From contig NZ_CP044129.1 of NCBI RefSeq assembly GCF_009617995.1, positions 496,001 through 560,000 on the forward strand: a stretch of DNA of 64,000 nt, written 5' to 3'. Each line of letters starts with the position of its first letter. Position 1 is the first letter of the stretch. Below the pieces are notes generated by a model, which saw nothing but the letters and a program-made list of their open reading frames with translations, did not search any database and was not told the DNA's origin. Below are positions 1 to 7,459 of the stretch, in pieces. The stretch comes from Halomicrobium sp. LC1Hm. GTDB taxonomy: Archaea > Halobacteriota > Halobacteria > Halobacteriales > Haloarculaceae. The translations under genes and the position numbers were made by a program.

Positions 1-2
1 CG

Positions 3-458
3 GAGAACGTCTCCTACGGCGAGGCGTCGGACTACGTCACCGTCCCGGCCGGGAACTACACCGTCGACGTTCGCGAGGCGACCGCGGACAACGACGGACC
101 GATCGTGGCGACGACCGAGATCGCACTGGACAACGGGAGCGCGCACTCCGCGCTAGCGATCGGGACCGTCGACGGTGAGAGCGAACCGTTCCAGGTGGTC
201 CGCACGGAGGACGCGACCGTCGACGTGGATCTGCCGGACACCGAGACGCCGACGCCGACGATCACGCCGCCGCCGGTCGACAACGCGACCGAGACCGACT
301 CTGGCGAGACCGCGACCGAAACTGAACCGGGAGAGACCGCGACCGAGACCGACTCTGGCGAGACCGCGACCGAGACTGAATCGGGAGAGCCCACGATGAC
401 GGAAGCGCCGTCGCCGACCGAGACTGCCGAGCCCGTCGAGACCGAAGCGGGTGCTTGA
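3..458 (+). CDS. DUF4397-type surface protein, C-terminal part
   Basis: The reading frame is open from the window edge, so the start lies upstream. The visible N-terminal part (YVTVPAGNYTVDVREA, then a beta-rich stretch with GSAHSALAIG) resembles the DUF4397 fold found in exported haloarchaeal proteins. The rest is a low-complexity Thr/Glu-rich tail of four 9-residue repeats followed by TEAPSPTETAEPVETEAGA. Such tails act as spacers in cell-surface proteins and can be O-glycosylated. No membrane anchor follows the tail, so the protein probably ends free in the S-layer space or the medium. The family call is moderately sure; function is unknown. Confidence 0.7.
   Translation, partial: ENVSYGEASDYVTVPAGNYTVDVREATADNDGPIVATTEIALDNGSAHSALAIGTVDGESEPFQVVRTEDATVDVDLPDTETPTPTITPPPVDNATETDSGETATETEPGETATETDSGETATETESGEPTMTEAPSPTETAEPVETEAGA
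285..392 (+). repeat. four in-frame 27-bp tandem repeats
   Basis: Four tandem 27-bp units encode ATETDSGET, ATETEPGET, ATETDSGET and ATETESGEP. Units 1 and 3 are nearly identical at the DNA level, so the higher-order period is 54 bp. They lie in the Thr/Glu-rich tail of the surface protein and could vary in copy number by slippage. Confidence 0.9.
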
Positions 459-651
459 TACGGGCAGTTGTCTATTTCGGCGACGACAGTGGCGTCGCTC
501 TGGTCGGTGAGATCGGTGAAAACGTTGTCCGTCGCGCCGCGATGGCGGTCTGGAAGAGAAGCGCCGTCGCCGGCCGGCGGGAGACCCGCGACCGGTCTGG
601 CCTCACACGCCGCGAAGCGGCGCGGTCAGCACCGACGGCAGCTCCGAAACG

Positions 652-846
652 TTAGTTGCGGACGACGTTCGTCGCGCGGGGGCCTTTGTCGGCCTGTTCG
701 ATGTCGAAATCGACGTCTGTGCCTTCTTCGAGGTCCGGGCCGCCCACGTCTTCCATGTGGAAGAAAACGTCGTCGTCCGCATCCTCTGTCTCGATGAAAC
801 CGTAACCGCCTGTGTCGTTGAAGAAATCGACAGTACCGTTTGCCAT
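652..846 (-). CDS. cspA: cold-shock domain protein (CspA family)
   Basis: A 64-residue single cold-shock domain that binds single-stranded RNA/DNA as a chaperone. The RNP1-like GGYGFIE and RNP2-like DVFFHME motifs are both present, and the C-terminal KGPRATNV is typical of the family. Length matches the usual 64-70 residues and the surface is acidic, as in halophiles. The ATG at 846 was chosen over upstream ATGs because the domain begins MANGTVDFF. A TATA-like element (CTTTATGCCT on the minus strand, 871-880) sits 25-34 nt upstream, consistent with a nearly leaderless mRNA. The next gene on this strand ends at 1051, so it is probably monocistronic. Confidence 0.95.
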   Translation of the reverse strand: MANGTVDFFNDTGGYGFIETEDADDDVFFHMEDVGGPDLEEGTDVDFDIEQADKGPRATNVVRN

Positions 847-855
847 TGCAATTAA

Positions 856-892
856 CGAAATGCCAGTCACAGGCATAAAGGCTTGCATTTCG
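856..892 (-). promoter_or_regulatory. cspA promoter with an inverted repeat around the TATA box
   Basis: The 8-bp perfect inverted repeat CGAAATGC (856-863) and GCATTTCG (885-892) brackets the TATA-like CTTTATGCCT (871-880) of cspA. It could be an operator. If transcription started further upstream it could instead fold in RNA. The placement is seen; the function is inferred. Confidence 0.45.
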
Positions 893-1050
893 TTTTCTTT
901 GGCCCGATTCTGCTGGACGTTTGCTTTCCATACGTCGCCTCTCGCGCACATCGTCGACAGGTCGTCCACGATCGCGCCCAGTTTCTGTGGGTTCCACTCG
1001 CCTGTGGGCGAAAGCCGACGAAACAGCAGTTCTCGGACGACGACAGTCGT

Positions 1051-2121
1051 TCACACCATCGCACTGTCGTCGATCCCCGGGTGTTCGCGGGCGTAGGCGA
1101 CCAGCCTGTCGGCGTAGCTCTCGAACAGCGGGCAGGCCACGCCCGTCCCCGACAGCGCTCGACGGGCGTTCGTGTCGGTGTAGGTCGTCGGGTGCGTGAG
1201 ATACGGCATCGCTGCCGGTTCGAGGCCGTATCGCTCGGCGACGGCCGGGAGTCGCTCCAGCAACGCCGTCGAGAGTCCCGCGGTCCCGCGCAGCGGGACG
1301 ACGATCTGTCTGGTCGCTCGCCCGAACGCGCGCAGGATGCCGGCGACCGTCGGCGGGTGAGGGTTGCACAGCTGGTACACCTCGCCGACGGTGTCGGCCC
1401 GCGCGGACAGTGCAGCGATGGCGTCGACGACGAAGTCCCGCGGCACGACGTTCATGGTCGTCGGTGCCGCGGGTGCGGGCGCGACGGCGAGACGTGGCTG
1501 GCGACGGAGCACCGCGAGGAGGTAGTAGGGGCCGTCGTACTTCTGGGTCGCGCCGGTCTGGCTGTCGCCGACGGCGATCGCGGGGCGGTAGATCGTCGCC
1601 GGGAGGCCCGCGGCCATGCGCTCCTGGACGGCGACCTCGGCGGCGAACTTCGTCGCCTCGTAGTGGTTGTTGAACGACTGGCCCACGTCGAGGTCCGCGT
1701 GGGTGAACGTGCCGTCGTGGCGGCCGCTGACGTAGCAGGTGCTGACGTAGTGCAAGCGGTCGACGCCGGCCCGTTCGGCGAAGTCGAGCACGTGCTCGGT
1801 CCCGTCGACGTTGACCCGCTCGGCCAGCGCCCGTTCGACGCCGAGGTCGTACACCGCGGCCAGGTGATACACCGTCCGCGTCGCCGCTCGCAGCGACGCG
1901 GGGTCGTCGAGCCCGAGGTCGGGTTCGGTGATGTCGCCCTCGACGAGTCGGACTCGTCCGGCCTCGACTCCGGCGGCCTCGGTCAGCGATCGCCGCCGTC
2001 GCAGAGCTTCCTCCCGGTAGGCCGGCTGGACCAGACAGGTGATCTGTTCGTCGCCACGCTGTAGCAGCCGCTCGACCAGCGCCGACCCCAGGAATCCGGG
2101 GAAGCCGGTGAGAAACTGCAC
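1051..2121 (-). CDS. NAD(P)-binding extended SDR, thioester-reductase/epimerase type
   Basis: A 356-residue extended short-chain dehydrogenase/reductase. The Rossmann motif TGFPGFLG is at residues 5-12, the acidic VEGDI near 60-64 and the catalytic YxxxK as Y154-K158. The overall pattern resembles the male-sterility/thioester-reductase branch, which reduces acyl thioesters, but the substrate cannot be read from sequence. The GTG start at 2121 was chosen because it begins directly before the Rossmann strand; upstream in-frame sequence is antisense-like. The start shares one base with the TAG stop of the aldehyde dehydrogenase upstream, so the two are translationally coupled. The pairing suggests an acyl/aldehyde redox pathway. 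Confidence 0.85.
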   Translation of the reverse strand: MQFLTGFPGFLGSALVERLLQRGDEQITCLVQPAYREEALRRRRSLTEAAGVEAGRVRLVEGDITEPDLGLDDPASLRAATRTVYHLAAVYDLGVERALAERVNVDGTEHVLDFAERAGVDRLHYVSTCYVSGRHDGTFTHADLDVGQSFNNHYEATKFAAEVAVQERMAAGLPATIYRPAIAVGDSQTGATQKYDGPYYLLAVLRRQPRLAVAPAPAAPTTMNVVPRDFVVDAIAALSARADTVGEVYQLCNPHPPTVAGILRAFGRATRQIVVPLRGTAGLSTALLERLPAVAERYGLEPAAMPYLTHPTTYTDTNARRALSGTGVACPLFESYADRLVAYAREHPGIDDSAMV

Positions 2122-3701
2122 TACGGTCCTCCCGGCCGGTGGCGACGCCACCAGCGCAGGACCTCGACGCCGGCCTGCGCCGCCCGCCCGATCCAGCGTT
2201 TGGGGACGCCGTCGACGGGAGCCAGCGGCGGCCCGCGCTGGGTCGTGACCGTCTGTGTCTCTGTGTACTTCTCGATCCCCTGGCGGCCGTGCCGGCGACC
2301 GATCCCGGAGTCGCCGACGCCGCCCATCGGCGCGTCCGTCGAGGCCCACATCCCGAGATAGCCGTCGTTGACCGAGACCGAACCGGCCTCGATCTGGCGG
2401 GCGACCCGTCGCCCGCGTTCGGTGTCGTCGGTCCAGACGCTGGCGTGGAGTCCGTAGTCGGTGTCGTTGGCGCGCGCGATCGCCTCCTCGCTGCCGGCGA
2501 CCGGCGTCACCGACAGTACCGGCCCGAAGGTCTCCTCACGGGCGGCGTCGGCGTCTGCGGGCAGCCCCGTCAGCACCGTCGGCTCGTAACACAGCGGCCC
2601 CACGTCCTCGCGGCGCTGGCCGCCCGTCTCGACGGTCGCACCGCGCTCGCGGGCGTCGGCCACGTGGGCCTGGACGGTCTCCAGCTGGTGCTGTGCGATC
2701 AGTGACCCCACGTCCGGCTCGAAGTCGAAGCTCGCACCAACGTCGAGCCGTTCGGTCGCCCGGACCAGCGCGTCGCGGAAGTCGTCGTAGATCCGGTGGT
2801 CGACGAAGACGCGCTCGAAGGAGATACACAGCTGGCCGGCGTTCGCGAAGGCTCCGCGCGCGATCCCACGCGCGGCGTCGGCGATGTCCGCGTCCTCTAA
2901 CACGACCGCCGGGTTCTTGCCGCCCAGCTCCAGCGACGCGTCGACGAGCTGTTGGCCGGCCAGCCCGGCGACGATCCGCCCGGTCGCCGTCGAGCCGGTG
3001 AACGTGAGGTGGTCGATCCCCTCGATGAGCGGCTCGCCCAGCGTCTCGCCGCGCCCGGTCACGACCTGGACGAGATCCGTCGGGACGCCCGCTCGATCCA
3101 GCAGTTCGACGGCCCGCAGCGCGGTAAACGGCGTCGCCTCGGCGGGTTTCAGCACGACGCCGTTGCCCGCGAGCAACGCCGGGAGCATGTCCGAGATGGC
3201 GAGTGTCAGGGGGTAGTTCCAGGGCTCGATCAGCCCCACCACGCCGACCGGATCGTGATACTCCGTCGCCGTCGTCACCAGCGGGAGTCCGCCCGTTCGC
3301 TCGTCTGCGGCCAGATAGTCCGGCCCTTTTCGCGCGTAGTAGTCGGCGTTGAGGACCACGTCGAGCAGTTCTTCGAGGGCGTCGAAGCGGGCTTTCCCGG
3401 TCTCCAGCTGGACGGTGTCGAGCAGGCCGGCCCGGTCGTCGAGCATCTCGTCGGCGACGGACTGGAGGATCGCCGCCCGCTGTTCGACCGGCCGCTCGGC
3501 CCACGCCACTCCGGCCGCTCGGGCGCGCTCGACGGCAGTCTGCACGTCCTCGGCCGTACACAGCGGCACCGCCCCAACCCGCTCGCCGGTGTAGGGCGCA
3601 GTCACTTCGAGTTCGTCCCGTTCGCCCGTGCTTGTCACGCGGTTTCTGAGCCGTTCGCGCGTCCGTTCGGGCAGCCGTCTCTCGGCGTCGACCGTGTCCA
3701 T
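2121..3701 (-). CDS. NAD(P)-dependent aldehyde dehydrogenase (succinate-semialdehyde type)
   Basis: A 526-residue aldehyde dehydrogenase that oxidises an aldehyde to the acid with NAD(P). The fold motifs appear in order: EPWNYPL near 159-165, the cofactor segment FTGSTATGR near 234-242, the general base Glu258 in LELGG and the catalytic Cys292 in NAGQLCISFERV. This motif set is typical of succinate-semialdehyde dehydrogenase-like enzymes, though the substrate is not proven. The C-terminal 30 residues are Arg/Trp-rich and extend past the usual family end. The gene overlaps the SDR gene by one base. The ATG at 3701 is the first plausible start; the gene faces the deoxyhypusine synthase gene across 82 bp. 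Confidence 0.92.
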   Translation of the reverse strand: MDTVDAERRLPERTRERLRNRVTSTGERDELEVTAPYTGERVGAVPLCTAEDVQTAVERARAAGVAWAERPVEQRAAILQSVADEMLDDRAGLLDTVQLETGKARFDALEELLDVVLNADYYARKGPDYLAADERTGGLPLVTTATEYHDPVGVVGLIEPWNYPLTLAISDMLPALLAGNGVVLKPAEATPFTALRAVELLDRAGVPTDLVQVVTGRGETLGEPLIEGIDHLTFTGSTATGRIVAGLAGQQLVDASLELGGKNPAVVLEDADIADAARGIARGAFANAGQLCISFERVFVDHRIYDDFRDALVRATERLDVGASFDFEPDVGSLIAQHQLETVQAHVADARERGATVETGGQRREDVGPLCYEPTVLTGLPADADAAREETFGPVLSVTPVAGSEEAIARANDTDYGLHASVWTDDTERGRRVARQIEAGSVSVNDGYLGMWASTDAPMGGVGDSGIGRRHGRQGIEKYTETQTVTTQRGPPLAPVDGVPKRWIGRAAQAGVEVLRWWRRHRPGGP

Positions 3702-3783
3702 ACGCCCCCGTTACGGGTCCTGGCCCCATGGGCTTTCGGCGCGAACCGGGGCGTTGAAAGCGCGGGGCCGTCGAGTACCGACA

Positions 3784-4791
3784 ATGAGCGACGACGAGCG
3801 CGAGACCTTCAGTCACGATCCGATCGACCACACCGAGGTCCGGGGCGGCATGACTGTCGGCGAACTGGTCGAACAGTACGGCGCGGCGGGGATCGGCGCG
3901 GCGGACCTCCACGAGGCCGTCGACATCTTCGCGGCGATGTGTGACGACGACGTGACGACGTTCGTCGGCCTCGCGGGCGCGATGGTCCCCACGGGGATGC
4001 GCCGGATCGTCGCCGACCTGATCCGGGACGGCCACGTCGACGCGCTGGTGACGACGGGCGCGAACCTCACCCACGACACGATCGAGGCTATCGGCGGCAA
4101 ACACCATCATGGGCAGGTCCACGCCGAGGACAAGTCCGAGCGCGAGCACGACGAGCAACTGCGCGACGAGGGCGTCGATCGCATCTACAACGTCTACCTC
4201 CCGCAGGAACACTTCGCGCTGTTCGAGTCCCACCTCCGCGACGAGGTCTTCCCGGTCCTCGCCGAGGAGTGTGACGACGGCGGCGTCTCCATCCAGCGGC
4301 TCACCGAGGAGCTGGGACGGGCCAACGCCGTGGTCAACGAGTCCGAGGACATCGACGAGGGGGCCGGCATCGCCGCCGCCGCCTACGAGCACGACGTGCC
4401 GATCCACTGTCCGGCCGTCCAGGACTCCGTGCTGGGGCTCCAGTCGTGGATGTACTCACAGACCTCGCCGTTCACCCTGGACGCGCTGGGCGACATGACC
4501 GCGATCACCGACCTGGCCTACGAGGCCGACGAGGCCGGCGCGCTGGTCGTCGGCGGCGGCGTCCCGAAGAACTACGTCCTCCAGACGATGCTGGTCTCGC
4601 CCGACGCCTACGACTACGCGGTCCAGCTGACGATGGACCAGCCAAACACCGGCGGCCTCTCCGGCGCGACGCTGGACGAAGCCCGATCCTGGGGGAAACT
4701 GGAGAAGGCCGCCCGCAACGCCTCGGTGTACGCCGACGCGACGATCACGCTGCCGCTGCTGGTCGCCGGAGCCCGCGAGCGGATCGAGTAG
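3784..4791 (+). CDS. dys: deoxyhypusine synthase
   Basis: A 335-residue enzyme that transfers an aminobutyl group to a lysine of translation factor aIF5A, the first step of hypusine formation. Family motifs include GLAGAMVPTGMR (63-73), TTGANLTHDTIEAIGG and GGGVPKN. The nucleophilic lysine lies in the signature SWGK at about Lys305. Length fits archaeal members. The ATG at 3784 was chosen because it follows a short intergenic region and the upstream in-frame extension lacks family similarity. It is divergently transcribed from the aldehyde dehydrogenase, and a tnpB element sits immediately downstream. Confidence 0.95.
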   Translation: MSDDERETFSHDPIDHTEVRGGMTVGELVEQYGAAGIGAADLHEAVDIFAAMCDDDVTTFVGLAGAMVPTGMRRIVADLIRDGHVDALVTTGANLTHDTIEAIGGKHHHGQVHAEDKSEREHDEQLRDEGVDRIYNVYLPQEHFALFESHLRDEVFPVLAEECDDGGVSIQRLTEELGRANAVVNESEDIDEGAGIAAAAYEHDVPIHCPAVQDSVLGLQSWMYSQTSPFTLDALGDMTAITDLAYEADEAGALVVGGGVPKNYVLQTMLVSPDAYDYAVQLTMDQPNTGGLSGATLDEARSWGKLEKAARNASVYADATITLPLLVAGARERIE

Positions 4792-4964
4792 CTGTCGCCG
4801 GCTTCATCCTTATGAAAGTTTCAAGGCTAAAACCTCGCCCTTTAGGGCGGGGATACAGCCGACAACTCCTCCACTAACCACGTTCCATGGCACTGCTGGA
4901 TATTCCACGCCCAGTCGTTGTCTTTAATATACAATCTCCCATAACTGGTTATGAATACAGTCCG

Positions 4965-6233
4965 ATGCTGGAGACAACTCGCACCTATCGAGCGAAAATC
5001 GTTAACCACCAACAGGTGAGTGACGACCTCAACCAGTGCGGGTTCTCCGCGTCGAAACTGTGGAATGTCGCCCGATACTACACGCAAGGCCGATGGGATG
5101 AAGACGGGGAAATACCCGACGACGGCGAACTCAAATCCGAACTCAAGGAACACGAACGATACAGTGACCTACATTCTCAGTCAAGTCAGCGAGTTCTTGA
5201 AGAGCTTGCTGAGTCGTTCACCAGTTGGTACAAAGCACGCCAACGCGGAGACGAGGACGCCAACCCACCGGGCTATCGCAAACACGGCGACGAACACCCG
5301 CGCTCCACCGTGACGTGGAAGCAGAAAGGCATCAAGCACGACACGAAGCACAACCAACTTCGTCTGAGCAAGGGATTCAACCTAAAGAACCACCGCTCGG
5401 ATTTCATCCTCTGTGAGTACAAAACACGACCAGACGTGACTGTGGAGAACATCCAGCAGGTTCGCGCCGTCTGGAACGGCGACCGCTGGGAACTGCACCT
5501 CGTCTGTAAGGTCGAAATTCCCGTCGAGGACGCACCGGGAGACAACACGGCGGGGATCGACCTCGGCATCAAGAACTACCTCGCGGTCGCTTACGACAAC
5601 GGTGACGCCGAGTTGTATCCGGGGAACGTGCTGAAGCAGGACAAGCACTACTTCACTCGTGACGAGTACGACACAGAGGGCGAGAACGGCCCGTCACACC
5701 GTGCGCTTCGCGCCCGACAGAAACTCTCGCGTCGGAAAGACCACTTCCTGCACTCGCTCGCCAAGCACGTTGTAGAGCGGTGCATCGGCCACGAAGTTGG
5801 TCGTATTGCCATCGGTGACTTGAGTGAGATTCGTGAAGACGAGAACGGAGAGTCACGGAACTGGGGTCGAAGCGGGAACAAGAAACTCCACGGGTGGGAG
5901 TTTGACCGCTTCACGACGCTCTTGGAGTACAAAGCAGAGGAACACGGAATCCTTGTTGACCGTGTTTCCGAGAGAGATACGTCGAAGACGTGTTCGTGCT
6001 GTGGACGGAAGCGTGACGCCAACCGTGTGGAACGTGGCCTGTACGTCTGTGAATCGTGCTGTGCAACGATGAACGCGGACGTGAATGGTGCGGTGAATAT
6101 TCGCAGAAAGATAACTCAGAATCCTCCAACGGAGGATATGTGTAACGGTCGTTTGGCACGGCCAGTAGCCTACCTGTTCAACCAAACCTCTGGGTCGTTC
6201 CGCCCGAGGGAACAGGTGGGTTGCGAACCGTAA
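4965..6233 (+). CDS. tnpB: TnpB-family RNA-guided nuclease with variant RuvC site
   Basis: A 422-residue TnpB, the ancestor-type protein of Cas12 that uses an RNA from the element's right end to target DNA. RuvC-I Asp199 is in GIDLGIKN and RuvC-III Asp372 is in MNADVNGA. A zinc ribbon is formed by Cys343/346 and Cys362/365. At the RuvC-II position, where canonical TnpB has Glu in an E-D-L motif, the sequence is IAIGDL with Gly284. A nearby Glu336 in VSERDTS could replace it. The ATG at 4965 was chosen because the family N-terminus (MLETTRTYRAK) starts there; an upstream ATG at 4887 lies in the element's left-end region. Confidence 0.9.
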   Translation: MLETTRTYRAKIVNHQQVSDDLNQCGFSASKLWNVARYYTQGRWDEDGEIPDDGELKSELKEHERYSDLHSQSSQRVLEELAESFTSWYKARQRGDEDANPPGYRKHGDEHPRSTVTWKQKGIKHDTKHNQLRLSKGFNLKNHRSDFILCEYKTRPDVTVENIQQVRAVWNGDRWELHLVCKVEIPVEDAPGDNTAGIDLGIKNYLAVAYDNGDAELYPGNVLKQDKHYFTRDEYDTEGENGPSHRALRARQKLSRRKDHFLHSLAKHVVERCIGHEVGRIAIGDLSEIREDENGESRNWGRSGNKKLHGWEFDRFTTLLEYKAEEHGILVDRVSERDTSKTCSCCGRKRDANRVERGLYVCESCCATMNADVNGAVNIRRKITQNPPTEDMCNGRLARPVAYLFNQTSGSFRPREQVGCEP

Positions 6234-6281
6234 TATCCCAACGCTCGGGAATCCTCGCCCTTCAGGACGGGGAGGATGTCA
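6120..6281 (+). ncRNA. putative omega-RNA scaffold of the tnpB element
   Basis: In TnpB elements a guide RNA overlaps the tnpB 3' end and runs through the right-end hairpin, with the guide lying just outside the element. Here a strong hairpin (6251-6276) follows the tnpB stop at 6233, which fits that layout. The 5' boundary given is a guess. The guide would begin near 6281 with AACACTCTGG. Confidence 0.35.
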
Positions 6282-6310
6282 ACACTCTGGATCGAGTATC
6301 GACACCGTGT

Positions 6311-6661
6311 ATGGGCTCCGACGACTCGTCCCTCCGGCGTCTCGTCGTCCTCGCCGGCCTCGTCCTCGGCGGGGCCGCCCTGCTCACGTGGCTGCCGGCG
6401 CTGTCCGTCCGCGGTGTCCGCGTTCCGACGGGCGTCGCCCTCGGTCTCGTCGCCGGGCTCGCACTCGTCCCGTCGATCGTCTCTCACCACCGGTCGGGCG
6501 AGACGAGAGAAGCTGTCCAGTGGGGACTGTTCGCGATCGGCGTGCCGCTCTCGCTCACACAGCAGGGGCTCCTCACGTGGGTCGGCGTGGCCGCCGTGAT
6601 CCTCAGTGTCGGTGTCGGACAAGAGGTTGATCGACGGCTCACCGGCGGGATCGTCTCCTGA
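6311..6661 (+). CDS. small multi-span membrane protein
   Basis: A 116-residue protein of unrecognised family with about four hydrophobic helices: LVVLAGLVLGGAALLTWL, VALGLVAGLALVPSIV, WGLFAIGVPLSL and VGVAAVILSVGVG. A short charged segment, HHRSGETRE, lies between the second and third. No catalytic or metal motif is visible. The ATG at 6311 starts 30 bp after the right end of the tnpB element, so its original promoter may have been displaced. Its TGA stop (6659-6661) is the left 3-bp duplication of a palindromic mini-element. It is probably an inner-membrane protein. Confidence 0.65.
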   Translation: MGSDDSSLRRLVVLAGLVLGGAALLTWLPALSVRGVRVPTGVALGLVAGLALVPSIVSHHRSGETREAVQWGLFAIGVPLSLTQQGLLTWVGVAAVILSVGVGQEVDRRLTGGIVS

Positions 6662-6739
6662 TACTACCGGCTGTACATCTGTGAACGATTTCGCCACCCC
6701 GGGGTGGCGAAGATCCTCACGAAGTTACAGCCGGCAGTA
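6662..6739. repeat. palindromic mini-element A, copy 1
   Basis: A 78-bp imperfect palindrome. Its ends are TACTACCGGCTGTA and TACAGCCGGCAGTA, and its centre is TTCGCCACCCC/GGGGTGGCGAA. It is flanked by the direct triplets TGA (6659-6661 and 6740-6742). The left triplet is the stop codon of the upstream membrane-protein gene. Confidence 0.88.
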
Positions 6740-6817
6740 TGAGACGGAGTCCTGGCGCTCTCCCGATCGACCGAGATAGGAAATCTTTCGTACCGATACG
6801 ACAGAGATGCCGTCTGG

Positions 6818-7456
6818 ATGGCTGATGCATTCGTGCTCGGTATCGCCGGGGGGTCCGGCGCGGGCAAGTCGACGATCGCGAGGGATCTCTCGGCGGCGGT
6901 CGATCCGGAGATAACGATCATCTCGCTGGACGACTACTACGAGGACCTCTCCGAGCTCCCGCTCGCGGAACGCGAGGACCGCAACTTCGACCACCCGGAC
7001 GCCATCGACTGGGACCGCCTCGTCGCGGACGTCGAGGCCCTCGCGCGCGGCGAGACGGTGACTGTGCCCCAGTACGATTTCGATAAACACGCCCGCGCGC
7101 CGACCGCCAGGACGGTCGATCCGGGGCCGATCGTCGTGCTGGAGGGGATCTTCGCGCTGTACCACGACCGGATCGTCGCACAGCTCGATCTCGCGCTCTA
7201 CGTCCAGACCGACGCCGACGTTCGCGTGCTCCGTCGCCTCCAGCGGGACGTGACCGAGCGCGGCCGCACCGTCGACGGCGTCGTCGAGCAGTACCTGTCG
7301 ACGGTCAAGCCGATGCACGAACAGTTCGTCGAGCCGACCAAGGAGAACGCGGACCTCATCGTTCCCGAGGGAACGAACCCGGCGGTCATCGACGTTCTCC
7401 GCGAGAAAGTCGTCAGTGAGATGGCCGCCCACAGAGAGGCCGCGACCGAGCTCTGA
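6818..7456 (+). CDS. udk: uridine kinase
   Basis: A 212-residue P-loop kinase that phosphorylates uridine (and usually cytidine) in pyrimidine salvage. The Walker A motif GGSGAGKS is at residues 11-18. It is followed by ISLDDYYEDL and FDHPDAIDWD, which form the nucleoside-binding region, and by VVLEGIFAL and the lid RLQRDVTERGRT. These are diagnostic for the uridine kinase/phosphoribulokinase superfamily, udk branch. The length is normal for an archaeal enzyme. It starts about 75 bp after palindromic element copy 1 and ends 3 bp before the converging membrane-protein gene. Confidence 0.93.
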   Translation: MADAFVLGIAGGSGAGKSTIARDLSAAVDPEITIISLDDYYEDLSELPLAEREDRNFDHPDAIDWDRLVADVEALARGETVTVPQYDFDKHARAPTARTVDPGPIVVLEGIFALYHDRIVAQLDLALYVQTDADVRVLRRLQRDVTERGRTVDGVVEQYLSTVKPMHEQFVEPTKENADLIVPEGTNPAVIDVLREKVVSEMAAHREAATEL

Positions 7457-7459
7457 CCG

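Larger units (their letters stand above)
4829..6281 (+). mobile_element. IS200/IS605-type element with tnpB only (IS1341 group)
   Basis: The element consists of a single tnpB gene between two subterminal hairpins. At the left, CCTCGCCC (4833-4840) pairs with GGGCGGGG across a short loop and is followed by ATACAGC. At the right, ATCCTCGCCC (6251-6260) pairs with GGGGAGGAT. There is no tnpA, so movement would need a transposase in trans. It lies between the deoxyhypusine synthase gene and a small membrane-protein gene and appears to interrupt neither. The exact ends are uncertain by several bases because this family makes no target duplication. Confidence 0.75.

Noticed and set aside
883-2064. 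Open frame of 393 codons on the plus strand
   Set aside because: It is antisense to the SDR gene, Arg/Val-rich and has no recognisable motif.
2536-4407. Open frame of 623 codons on the minus strand
   Set aside because: It overlaps the aldehyde dehydrogenase in another frame and deoxyhypusine synthase in antisense, both of which have clear family motifs.
6661-6742. Element A simply as an intrinsic transcription terminator
   Set aside because: Flanking triplet duplications and the copy between two divergent 5' ends (54164) fit mobile insertion better; a terminator effect may be secondary.
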